Assembly: GCF_030649675.1 (NCBI RefSeq)
Contig: NZ_JAUTDR010000009.1
Span: 62,001-126,000, forward strand
Length of the DNA stretch: 64,000 nucleotides
Direction of reading: 5' to 3'
DNA from: Haliea sp. E1-2-M8
Lineage (GTDB): Bacteria > Pseudomonadota > Gammaproteobacteria > Pseudomonadales > Halieaceae
Under the pieces are notes generated by a model, which worked only from the letters and a program-made list of their open reading frames with translations, was not told where the DNA came from and made no database searches. Shown here one piece after another: positions 47,487 to 54,672 of this stretch; positions within the stretch are counted from its first letter, which is position 1; each line of letters begins with the position of its first letter. A program made the position numbers and the translations under genes.

Positions 47487-49610
47487 ATGCATAGAACAAA
47501 TGATTTGGCTTTGGGCAACGGCATCGTTTTCAGGCTTCTACGCTGGCTCGGGATACTCGCCCTGGCAGGACTGACGGCCTGCGACAACGAGTCAACACAG
47601 CGCGTTGCGGCCAACCCTTCCCCGGACAAAGTCGTCCAGGTGGACGGCGCACGGGTCATTAACGCAGACAGCGAACCCGGCAACTGGCTCGTCCATGGTC
47701 GCACCTACGAAGAGCAGCGCTATTCTCCACTGGTGCAAATCAACCGCAATAATGTGTCCCGTCTTGGGCTGGCCTGGGAAGCGCCGATGGATTCCCACCG
47801 CGGCCTGGAAGCGACACCCATCGTTGTCGACGGCGTAATCTATACCACCAGTACCTGGTCCCGGGTGCGTGCACTTGATGCGCGATCGGGTGAGCTATTG
47901 TGGGAGCACGATCCCGGAGTGGATCGAGCCTGGGGTAAAAAACTCTGCTGTGACGTGGTTAATCGCGGAGTCGCTGTATGGCAGGGCAAAGTGTTTGTCG
48001 GCACCCTGGACGGGTATCTGGTGTCACTCAATGCTGCGAATGGCGAACAGCTCTGGCGCGTGGACACGCTAGTTGACCGCGACAAGTTCTATTCCATCAC
48101 CGGTGCACCGCGTATCGTCAAGAACAGAGTCATTATCGGCAATGGCGGCGCTGAATTTGAAGTCCGCGGCTATATCAGTGCCTACGATGCCGACACCGGA
48201 AAACTGGACTGGCGCTTCTTTACCGTACCCGGCAGCGCTACCGGACCTTTTGAAAACCCCGAACTCGAGCTGGCTGCGGCCACCTGGTCACCCGACAGCA
48301 ACTGGCAGGGCGGCGGCGGGACAGCATGGGACTCGATGGCCTATGACCCGGAACTCGACCTGCTCTATGTCGGTACCGGCAACGGAGGACCCTGGTCGCA
48401 CTACACCCGCAGTCCGGGTGGCGGCGACAACCTGTACCTCGCCTCGATTCTCGCCCTGCGACCGGATAGTGGACACCTGGTCTGGCACTACCAGACCACC
48501 CCGGGCGATTCCTGGGACTATACGGCGACCCAGCACATGATTCTGGCCGACCTGATGATTGATGGCCGGCAACGCCAAGTGTTGATGCAGGCCCCCAAGA
48601 ACGGGTTTTTCTATGTGCTGGATCGCAGCAATGGTGAGCTGATCTCGGCCGAAAAATATGTCTATGTCAACTGGGCCAGTCATGTCGACCCCGAATCGGG
48701 TCGCCCCGTTCTCACCGGTCTTGCAGATTACAGTGAACAGGCCAGGTATGTTTTCCCCTCAGCCGCAGGGGGCCACAATTGGCAGCCAATGTCCTACAGC
48801 CCTGACACCGGACTCGTGTACATACCGGCCCGAGACGCAGGCTGGGTACACAACCAGGCAGGCGACAAGTGGTTCGAGCTCGGGGTGGATAACCTTGGCG
48901 AGTTGGCCGAAGGCCAGGACATCCCTCCCTCACGAGGCTACTTGAAGGCCTGGGACCCGGTGACCCAGGAACTCGCATGGCAGAAGGAAACCGCCAACAT
49001 CTGGAACGGAGGAGCACTCGCGACGGCGGGAGGCGTGGTTTTTCATGGTACCGCCACGGGCCACTTCTATGCGCTGAATGACCAAAGCGGCGAAGTTCTA
49101 CTTGAGCTGCCAATTGGCACGGGCATGATAGCCCCCCCGATTAGCTACGCCGTTGACGGTCGGCAATACATTGCGGTTATGGCCGGCTGGGGTGGCCCCG
49201 CCTTCAACACCCTGGGGGGCGACGAGGCACTGCTGGCATTCGAGAATGCCGGCCGCTTGCTGGTGTTTGCGTTGGACGGGGCTGCAGTGCCACTGCCTCC
49301 GCCGGCAACGCCGCGGGGCCCGGTTCCACCCCAGCCCGGACTGTCCACAGACCCCGATACGCTGGAAAGGGGGCGATTGCTCTACGTCTACAATTGTGGA
49401 GGTTGCCACGGCATGTATGGCAGCACGCCGATGCTGCCCGATCTGAGGCTCATGACCCTGGAAAAACACGCGGTTTTTCAGGACATCGTGCTGGGAGGCC
49501 TGCTTGAGAATGCTGGCATGTCAAGTTTTGCGGATGTACTGAGCGAAGACGACAGTGAAGCAATACAGGCCTATATCGTGTCCATGGCCAATGCAAGCCG
49601 GGATGATTAG
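47487..49610 (+). CDS. PQQ-dependent quinohemoprotein alcohol dehydrogenase (lipoprotein)
   Basis: A 707-residue protein. Lipobox LTAC at about residue 32 indicates periplasmic anchoring. The propeller includes the vicinal disulfide KKLCCDVVNRGVAV, PGDSWDYTATQHM with the active-site Asp region, and KNGFFYVLDRSNGE. A C-terminal cytochrome c domain has the heme motif C-G-G-C-H (NCGGCHGMYG), with an axial Met likely in a later segment. This is the type II quinohemoprotein ADH layout (~700 residues). GGGAGGGG precedes the ATG. It starts 88 bases after the Rieske beta gene. It would oxidise an alcohol and pass electrons to cytochromes; a role in the preceding pathway is only suggested by proximity. 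Confidence 0.9.
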   Translation: MHRTNDLALGNGIVFRLLRWLGILALAGLTACDNESTQRVAANPSPDKVVQVDGARVINADSEPGNWLVHGRTYEEQRYSPLVQINRNNVSRLGLAWEAPMDSHRGLEATPIVVDGVIYTTSTWSRVRALDARSGELLWEHDPGVDRAWGKKLCCDVVNRGVAVWQGKVFVGTLDGYLVSLNAANGEQLWRVDTLVDRDKFYSITGAPRIVKNRVIIGNGGAEFEVRGYISAYDADTGKLDWRFFTVPGSATGPFENPELELAAATWSPDSNWQGGGGTAWDSMAYDPELDLLYVGTGNGGPWSHYTRSPGGGDNLYLASILALRPDSGHLVWHYQTTPGDSWDYTATQHMILADLMIDGRQRQVLMQAPKNGFFYVLDRSNGELISAEKYVYVNWASHVDPESGRPVLTGLADYSEQARYVFPSAAGGHNWQPMSYSPDTGLVYIPARDAGWVHNQAGDKWFELGVDNLGELAEGQDIPPSRGYLKAWDPVTQELAWQKETANIWNGGALATAGGVVFHGTATGHFYALNDQSGEVLLELPIGTGMIAPPISYAVDGRQYIAVMAGWGGPAFNTLGGDEALLAFENAGRLLVFALDGAAVPLPPPATPRGPVPPQPGLSTDPDTLERGRLLYVYNCGGCHGMYGSTPMLPDLRLMTLEKHAVFQDIVLGGLLENAGMSSFADVLSEDDSEAIQAYIVSMANASRDD

Positions 49611-49685
49611 GCCTGCCTCAGTACAAGCGCGGTCCCGTCAGATGGCTGGCGCGCTGTTTAAAAGCAGCGAGATCAGGAACCGCCT

Positions 49686-49824
49686 TCAGTCCGGCAGCAA
49701 CATATAGGTAGAGGTACCACTGGCGACCACGCGCTGGTCGCCGGCACCCCGCAGCGTCACTCCACCAAAGATCAGCTGGCGGCCAGACTTCAGCACACGG
49801 CCGCTGGCAATAATATTTTGGTCA
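49686..49824 (-). pseudogene. 3' fragment of a hotdog thioesterase gene (copy 1)
   Basis: The minus strand encodes about 45 C-terminal residues (including GRVLKSGRQLIFGGVTLRG, ending TSTYMLLPD and a stop) that look like the end of a PaaI-type hotdog thioesterase. No start or N-terminus is present: the frame is fused directly to the P450 fragment at 49825. The final 55 bases (49686-49740) are duplicated at 50055-50109. The parent gene is not in the window. Confidence 0.7.
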
Positions 49825-49997
49825 GTAAACAGGGCCCGCATCTGGGCCACTGCCAGCTGGGCGCCGATGCAGAAGTGGGGGCCGTGGCCAAAGCTCAGGT
49901 GCGGGTTGGGGTCGCGGCGGATGTCAAAAACCGCGGGCTCACTGAATACCCGCTCATCGTGATTGGCCGACAGGAACGACAGCAATACCTTGTCGCC
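49825..49997 (-). pseudogene. Internal fragment of a P450 gene, 173-bp copy of 51783-51955
   Basis: This stretch is identical to bases 51783-51955 of the intact P450 gene except for one substitution at 49887 (172/173). It encodes the heme-binding loop region (SFGHGPHFCIGAQLAVAQ) but neither end of the protein. It is joined at one side to a thioesterase end and at the other to a Rieske beta-subunit end. Near-identity points to a very recent duplication. Confidence 0.9.
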
Positions 49998-50045
49998 AGC
50001 CCCAACCCCGACGCGCCGCAGCAGTCGATGGTCATCTACCTGTAG
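49998..50045 (+). pseudogene. 3' end of a Rieske dioxygenase beta-subunit gene
   Basis: On the plus strand these 48 bases read PNPDAPQQSMVIYL and a TAG stop, matching the end of the intact beta subunit (NPEAAQRSMVIYL) at 47.4 kb with several base differences. It therefore derives from a related but different beta gene. Only the last ~15 codons remain. Confidence 0.7.
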
Positions 50046-50054
50046 GTACCCGCG

Positions 50055-50109
50055 TCAGTCCGGCAGCAACATATAGGTAGAGGTGCCGCTGGCGACCACG
50101 CGCTGGTCG
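50055..50109 (-). repeat. Second copy of the thioesterase 3' end (55-bp direct repeat of 49686-49740)
   Basis: 53 of 55 bases match 49686-49740. The minus strand again ends in the codons for VVASGTSTYMLLPD and a stop. It abuts the 3' end of the cardiolipin synthase-like gene (25 bases away). With the P450 fragment it marks repeated recombination at this spot. Confidence 0.85.
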
Positions 50110-50133
50110 TAATCGGTTACTCGGCAGACAGGC

Positions 50134-51579
50134 TCAAAGCGCCGGCGCGAACAGATTCGCTCCTCGGGATGCGAGACGAAACCAAAGCGGCATGTCGGCA
50201 ACTGCGTTGTCGCCCATCTCGCGTGAGTTGGCGAAATCAACCTCGAACATCTGCTCGACTTCGCCGGCGAATGCGGTATCAGCGACCAGCGCCGTCAGTT
50301 CGAAATTCAGTCGGAACGAGCGGTTGTCGAGGTTCACCGTGCTGATGGCCGCACCGCGGTCGTCAATCAGAAACACCTTCGCGTGCATCATTCCCGGCTG
50401 GTAGCGGAAGATTCGGACGCCGGCAGCGCTCAGCGTGTCCATGTACTTGTACGCGGCCAGACCGGCCAGGCGGCTGTCGGTGTGTTCGGGGAGCAACAGA
50501 CGCACGTCCAGCCCTCCCAGGGCGGCGAGCTTCAGCGCCCCCATCACGCCTTCGTCGGGGACAAAATACGGACTGGACATCCAGATCCGCTTCTCCGCGA
50601 GATGGATGAACTGCTGCACCATCAGGCTCGCGGTTTCGAAATGGTCGGCGGGTCCGGAAGGAAGAACCAGAACCGGTATCCCAACGCCGCCAACCGGCTG
50701 CGGCTGCCATGAGACGACAGGCAATTCGTCCGTAACCCAGCGCCAGTCCTCGAGAAACGACAGCTGCATGTTCAATACCGCCGGACCTTCGACCCGCACT
50801 TGCGCGTCTCGCCAGCCGTCGGATTCGTACTCGTCTCCAATGTTCAGGCCGCCAATCCATCCGACCTTGCCGTCGGCGACCACGAGCTTGCGGTGGTTAC
50901 GAAAGTTCAGCCGGAAGCGGTCTATCCAGCTTTCATGTTGAAAAAACGAGCGAACTTCGACACCGGCTTCGGTGAGCTCGCTTATGTACGATCTGCTTAA
51001 ATCGAGGCTGCCGATGCTGTCGAACAAGACGTAGACCCGCACTCCTTCCCGTGCTCGCCGGATCAACCGACGTTGCAGATCACGGCCCCGTTTGTCGTCA
51101 CGAACGATGTAGAACTGTACCAGCAGGTAGTCCTCGGCGGCATCGATGCCGTCGAAGATGCTTTCGAAAATTGCGTTGCCGTCAATCAGCAGCTCGGCCC
51201 GGTTACCGTCGACAAACGGGATGCCAGCCAACTGCTCGACTGCGCGGAACGTCGGATCGCGGTCGCTCCACTCCGTCCGGAATGGCGGCAGCTCCGCCAA
51301 GTGGGACTCCAAAGAGCGGTTCAACGAAGTCACGCGCTGGCGCCGCAGCTGGATATAATCATCAATTTTGTCCCGCCCGAATATCCAGTAGGCGGGTACG
51401 GCCAGGTAGGGGGTCGCGTTTAGCGATACGATCCAGGCAACAGTGCCCGGCGCGGTGCGGGTGTCCATCAGTGCATGCAGCGATGTCGCGAAACCGATCA
51501 AGTGCGCGATCAGCACGATCGCGGAGACTGTTACCATTCGCCTGAGTTTTCCATGCATGCTCATGCGATATTGTCGCAT
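50134..51579 (-). CDS. cls: Cardiolipin synthase-like phospholipase D family protein
   Basis: A 481-residue membrane protein. Two hydrophobic segments (residues ~14-36 and ~43-65) precede two phospholipase D motifs, H-x-K-x4-D: NHRKLVVADGKVGWIGG and HAKVFLIDDRGAAISTVN. This is the bacterial Cls layout, which joins two phosphatidylglycerols to make cardiolipin. It has nothing to do with the aromatic genes around it and lies exactly between the 173-bp P450 fragment and the intact P450 gene, next to the broken gene ends, so it looks like a passenger on a rearranged segment. ATG at 51579. Confidence 0.88.
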   Translation of the reverse strand: MRQYRMSMHGKLRRMVTVSAIVLIAHLIGFATSLHALMDTRTAPGTVAWIVSLNATPYLAVPAYWIFGRDKIDDYIQLRRQRVTSLNRSLESHLAELPPFRTEWSDRDPTFRAVEQLAGIPFVDGNRAELLIDGNAIFESIFDGIDAAEDYLLVQFYIVRDDKRGRDLQRRLIRRAREGVRVYVLFDSIGSLDLSRSYISELTEAGVEVRSFFQHESWIDRFRLNFRNHRKLVVADGKVGWIGGLNIGDEYESDGWRDAQVRVEGPAVLNMQLSFLEDWRWVTDELPVVSWQPQPVGGVGIPVLVLPSGPADHFETASLMVQQFIHLAEKRIWMSSPYFVPDEGVMGALKLAALGGLDVRLLLPEHTDSRLAGLAAYKYMDTLSAAGVRIFRYQPGMMHAKVFLIDDRGAAISTVNLDNRSFRLNFELTALVADTAFAGEVEQMFEVDFANSREMGDNAVADMPLWFRLASRGANLFAPAL

Positions 51580-51670
51580 GGGTCGCTCTGGATCCTCTGT
51601 ACGATGTCGAACAGAGCGAGCCAGGTGCGGCTTTGCCTATATGGCTAGGGATCCTTGCGCTGCAAGTGGA

Positions 51671-53008
51671 CTAGCGGACGCACCAGCGCACAGGCAGCGT
51701 CTTCACGCCTCGCTGGAAATTGGAGCGCAGGAAAGTCGGGGTGCCCACCAGTTCGAACTGTTCGAACCTGCGCCCGAGCTCGGTAAACAGGGCCCGCATC
51801 TGGGCCACTGCCAGCTGGGCGCCGATGCAGAAGTGGGGGCCGTGACCAAAGCTCAGGTGCGGGTTGGGGTCGCGGCGGATGTCAAAAACCGCGGGCTCAC
51901 TGAATACCCGCTCATCGTGATTGGCCGACAGGAACGACAGCAATACCTTGTCGCCTTCCCGGATGTTCACACCACCCAGCGTTGTATCCTCGGCCGCGGT
52001 GCGACGGAAGTTCATCACCGGTGTCCACCAGCGCAGCATTTCTTCCACCGCTCCCGGCATCAGCTCGGGGGCTTCCTGCAAATCGCGCCAGGCCGACGGG
52101 TGTTGCAGCAATGCCAGCATGCCACCGGGGATGGCGTTGCGCAGGGTCTCGTTGCCGGCGACCGCAAACAGCCAGAACATGTTCTCGAATTCAGCAATGG
52201 TGAGCTTGCCGCCCTCCTCGTCGATCTGCGCCAGCAGGATCGACATCACATCGTCGCCCGGGTGCTCACGCTTGTATTCCGCCAACAGGTGCGCGTAGCG
52301 ATAGAGGTCGTCCATGCCGTGCCGTGAGCGCGGGTCGGGGAGCTTGCCTTCAGCGTCGGGAACCGGGCGCAGCTTGAGCGCCTCCCTCGCCATGGGGGTG
52401 CCGCGGGATACATCAAACCGCGAGGAGCCGGCGTATTCTGGATCCTGGTAACCGATTACCCGGTTCGCCCAGTCAAACATCAGGTAGCGATCCTCGCTGG
52501 GCAGGCCAAAGATGTCCGCCAGGCACAGCAGGGGCATGTCGGAAGCAATGTCCTTGACAAAATCGCACTCGCCGGACTGCTTGCCCGCCGTGACCCGGTC
52601 GACGATATCAGCGGCGTGCTGACGAATCCTGTCCTCAAGCTGCCTGATTGCGCGCGAGGTAAAGGCGTTGATCAGCATGCGGCGCAAGCGAGTGTGATCA
52701 GGCGGATCCATATTCAGCATCATTTGCTGGACATAGGCGAGATCGTCAGGCGACGCCGGATCGCGCAGCTGGGTGCCGCCAACCTGGGAGGAAAAGATTT
52801 TTGCGCTCTTCAGCGCCTGCTGACACTCCGCGTGGCGCGTCACCAACCAGAACCCCTTGCCACCCGGCCACTGAGACAGGCGATGCTCATCTACCCACAC
52901 CACCGGCCCCTGCGCACGCAGGGCTGCCAGCGCCGTAAAGGGTATCCCCTGTTCGTATACCAGAGGATCGTAGACGAACTCCAGCTGTGACTGATCCAAT
53001 GCCATCAT
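51671..53008 (-). CDS. Cytochrome P450
   Basis: A 445-residue soluble P450. I-helix segment WLFAVAGNETLRNAIPGG, K-helix E-x2-R in VEEMLRWWTP and heme loop FGHGPHFCIGAQLA with the proximal Cys. No membrane anchor. The start is the first of two ATG codons at 53008, forming ATGA with the marR stop. Redox partner genes are absent. Bases 51783-51955 are duplicated at 49825-49997. Similar P450s hydroxylate steroids, terpenes or aryl acids; no subfamily can be assigned safely. Confidence 0.92.
   Translation of the reverse strand: MMALDQSQLEFVYDPLVYEQGIPFTALAALRAQGPVVWVDEHRLSQWPGGKGFWLVTRHAECQQALKSAKIFSSQVGGTQLRDPASPDDLAYVQQMMLNMDPPDHTRLRRMLINAFTSRAIRQLEDRIRQHAADIVDRVTAGKQSGECDFVKDIASDMPLLCLADIFGLPSEDRYLMFDWANRVIGYQDPEYAGSSRFDVSRGTPMAREALKLRPVPDAEGKLPDPRSRHGMDDLYRYAHLLAEYKREHPGDDVMSILLAQIDEEGGKLTIAEFENMFWLFAVAGNETLRNAIPGGMLALLQHPSAWRDLQEAPELMPGAVEEMLRWWTPVMNFRRTAAEDTTLGGVNIREGDKVLLSFLSANHDERVFSEPAVFDIRRDPNPHLSFGHGPHFCIGAQLAVAQMRALFTELGRRFEQFELVGTPTFLRSNFQRGVKTLPVRWCVR
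51783..51955. repeat. Parent copy of the 173-bp direct repeat (inside the P450 gene)
   Basis: Same orientation as 49825-49997, 1.96 kb apart, one mismatch. The two copies bracket the cardiolipin synthase-like gene. Homologous recombination between them would delete that gene. Confidence 0.9.
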
Positions 53009-53490
53009 TCGGGTGGTTCCTGTTCCATTATCGTTGCCCGCTGGCGCAACTTGCCCAGCAGATACATGAAATCGCGGTATTCGCTCACTGACAGGCAGTC
53101 CAGCAACTCCCCTTCCCAGGCCAGCGCGTGGGGCACAAGATCTCCGTACAGCGCCAGGCCGGCCGCCGTCAGGGCGAGATCCCGTGCCCTGTTGTCCTCT
53201 TCCTTGCGGCGCTGGAGGATCAGGCCGCGCGCGGTCAGGTTCTTCACCGCCCGGGATACCTTGCTCTTTTCCATGCCGGTGGTACTGACAATCTGCTTGG
53301 CATTGAGCACGCCGTGTTCGGCCAGATTGGCAAGCACGCGCCATTCCGGAATGCTCAGGCCATACTCGCCGTCATAGATGCGTGACAGGCCGGTACTGAT
53401 CCGGTCTGCCAGATTATTGACCAGATAGGGCAGGAAGCCCTCTAGTTGCAGCTCCCGCCTCGCCGGTTCAGCTACCTGCCGCCTCGCCAT
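53005..53490 (-). CDS. MarR-family transcriptional regulator
   Basis: A 161-residue MarR protein: recognition region LNAKQIVSTTGMEKSKVSRAV, wing KEEDNRARDLALT. It lies between the metallohydrolase (9-base gap) and the P450 (ATGA overlap), so all three are co-transcribed. The divergent flavin hydroxylase operon at 54.7 kb shares the upstream control region. The inverted TAGTTGCA elements there are candidate targets. Confidence 0.9.
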   Translation of the reverse strand: MARRQVAEPARRELQLEGFLPYLVNNLADRISTGLSRIYDGEYGLSIPEWRVLANLAEHGVLNAKQIVSTTGMEKSKVSRAVKNLTARGLILQRRKEEDNRARDLALTAAGLALYGDLVPHALAWEGELLDCLSVSEYRDFMYLLGKLRQRATIMEQEPPE

Positions 53491-53499
53491 ATCGCGGCG

Positions 53500-54474
53500 T
53501 CAGTCCTGTAACTGGTCCCAGACCTCCTGGTCGCGCTCCGCGGTCCAGATACGCGGCCAGTCGACCCCATCGAACTCGTCCCACAGGCGCTGCACATCGA
53601 ACGGCAGGCAATGCTCGAAAATCGGCCAGCGGCCGAATTTCGGCTCGAGGTGGGCGTGGGTGGCCTCGAAGGCTTCTTTCAAAGTCCCACCACCGCGATG
53701 GACTTCGCCGACCTTGGCGATCATGCCCTCGAGGAAGCCGCGCGTCTGCTCGATGGCCGCTTCCACCGCGGCCCGTCCTTGCGCCGTGGCGCCGCGGCCA
53801 CCGATCAGGGTCTCGGCACCAAAGGCCTTGACCTGGTCCAGCGTCCCCTTGGACCAGTCAAAGTGGAACGCGTCACCCGTGTACAGCGCCGCTTCAGCTT
53901 CCACCAGATCACCGGCAAACAGGATCTTGTGTTTTGGTAGCCAGGCGCAGATATCGCCCGCCGTGTGGCCACGCCCACAGTACTGCAGCACCAGATCGCC
54001 GCGGTCACCGCCCAGGGGAATCTCCAGCCTGTCGTTGAACACGATGTCCGGATGCGTCAGGCCGGGAATACCCTCGGGCTCGCGAAACAGCCGCGGCATG
54101 CGCCCGAACTCACTGTCCCAGTCCTGCTGCCCGCGCTCGTTGATCAGGAACCGGGTTTGCTCGTGGGCGATGATCGATTCCGCTTCGAAAGCGGAGGCAC
54201 CGAGTACACGGACCGCGTGGTAGTGGGACAGGACCAGGTACTTGACCGGCTTGTCGGTGTACTCACGCAGCTTGGCCAGCCAGTCCCGGGCCGCCTTGGG
54301 AGTGGCTCGCGCTTCGAACGCGACCACAAAATCCTCGCCTTCAATTGCGCCGATATTGGGGTCACCCTCCGCGGTCAGCGCGTACACGCCCTCCGCGAGG
54401 ACTTCCAGGGTTTCCACTTTTTCGCCGAGGTCGGCAGAAGATGCAAACGGTTTCTTGGCCATGGATCTGTTCAT
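53500..54474 (-). CDS. MBL-fold metallohydrolase with degenerate metal motif
   Basis: About 325 residues. The metallo-beta-lactamase fold is recognised from VLSHYHAVRVLGASAF, QYCGRGHTAGDICAWLP and ILFAGDLVE. The hallmark H-x-H-x-D-H reads H-Y-H-A-V-R, so the Asp-His ligands of the second metal site are missing, which suggests one metal or an altered reaction. Start uncertain: ATG at 54474 or, four codons later, ATG at 54462 (AGGA about 11 bases upstream). First gene of the MBL-MarR-P450 operon. The substrate is unknown; an ester or lactone of an aryl compound fits the setting. Confidence 0.82.
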   Translation of the reverse strand: MNRSMAKKPFASSADLGEKVETLEVLAEGVYALTAEGDPNIGAIEGEDFVVAFEARATPKAARDWLAKLREYTDKPVKYLVLSHYHAVRVLGASAFEAESIIAHEQTRFLINERGQQDWDSEFGRMPRLFREPEGIPGLTHPDIVFNDRLEIPLGGDRGDLVLQYCGRGHTAGDICAWLPKHKILFAGDLVEAEAALYTGDAFHFDWSKGTLDQVKAFGAETLIGGRGATAQGRAAVEAAIEQTRGFLEGMIAKVGEVHRGGGTLKEAFEATHAHLEPKFGRWPIFEHCLPFDVQRLWDEFDGVDWPRIWTAERDQEVWDQLQD

Positions 54475-54511
54475 CCTGTGAGTCAAATAATACATCAAAC
54501 ATACCACAGAC

Positions 54512-54639
54512 TAGTTGCATCGCCAACTTTAATCACAGAGAAATCACGACCTTTGGGCCGCATATATGTTATGTATTACGCGACAAAGCCTGTTGTAAGC
54601 GGGAACGCGATACGCTATATTTATTCTCGTTTGCAACTA
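54512..54639. promoter_or_regulatory. Divergent control region with inverted TAGTTGCA elements
   Basis: The 198-base AT-rich gap between the MBL-marR-P450 operon and the flavin hydroxylase-hmgA operon contains TAGTTGCA at 54512-54519 and its exact inverse TGCAACTA at 54632-54639, one near each end. They are candidate operators for the MarR at 53.0 kb. The spacing (about 11 helical turns) would allow looping. The assignment rests only on symmetry and position. Confidence 0.35.
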
Positions 54640-54672
54640 TAAACAGGGCCCAGCTCCCGGAGGAAGCGCGAT

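Noticed and set aside
49818-50045. A 75-codon plus-strand frame ending SMVIYL as a real small gene
   Set aside because: Its first two thirds are the antisense of a P450 fragment; only the last ~15 codons are homologous to a beta subunit, so it is a fused remnant.
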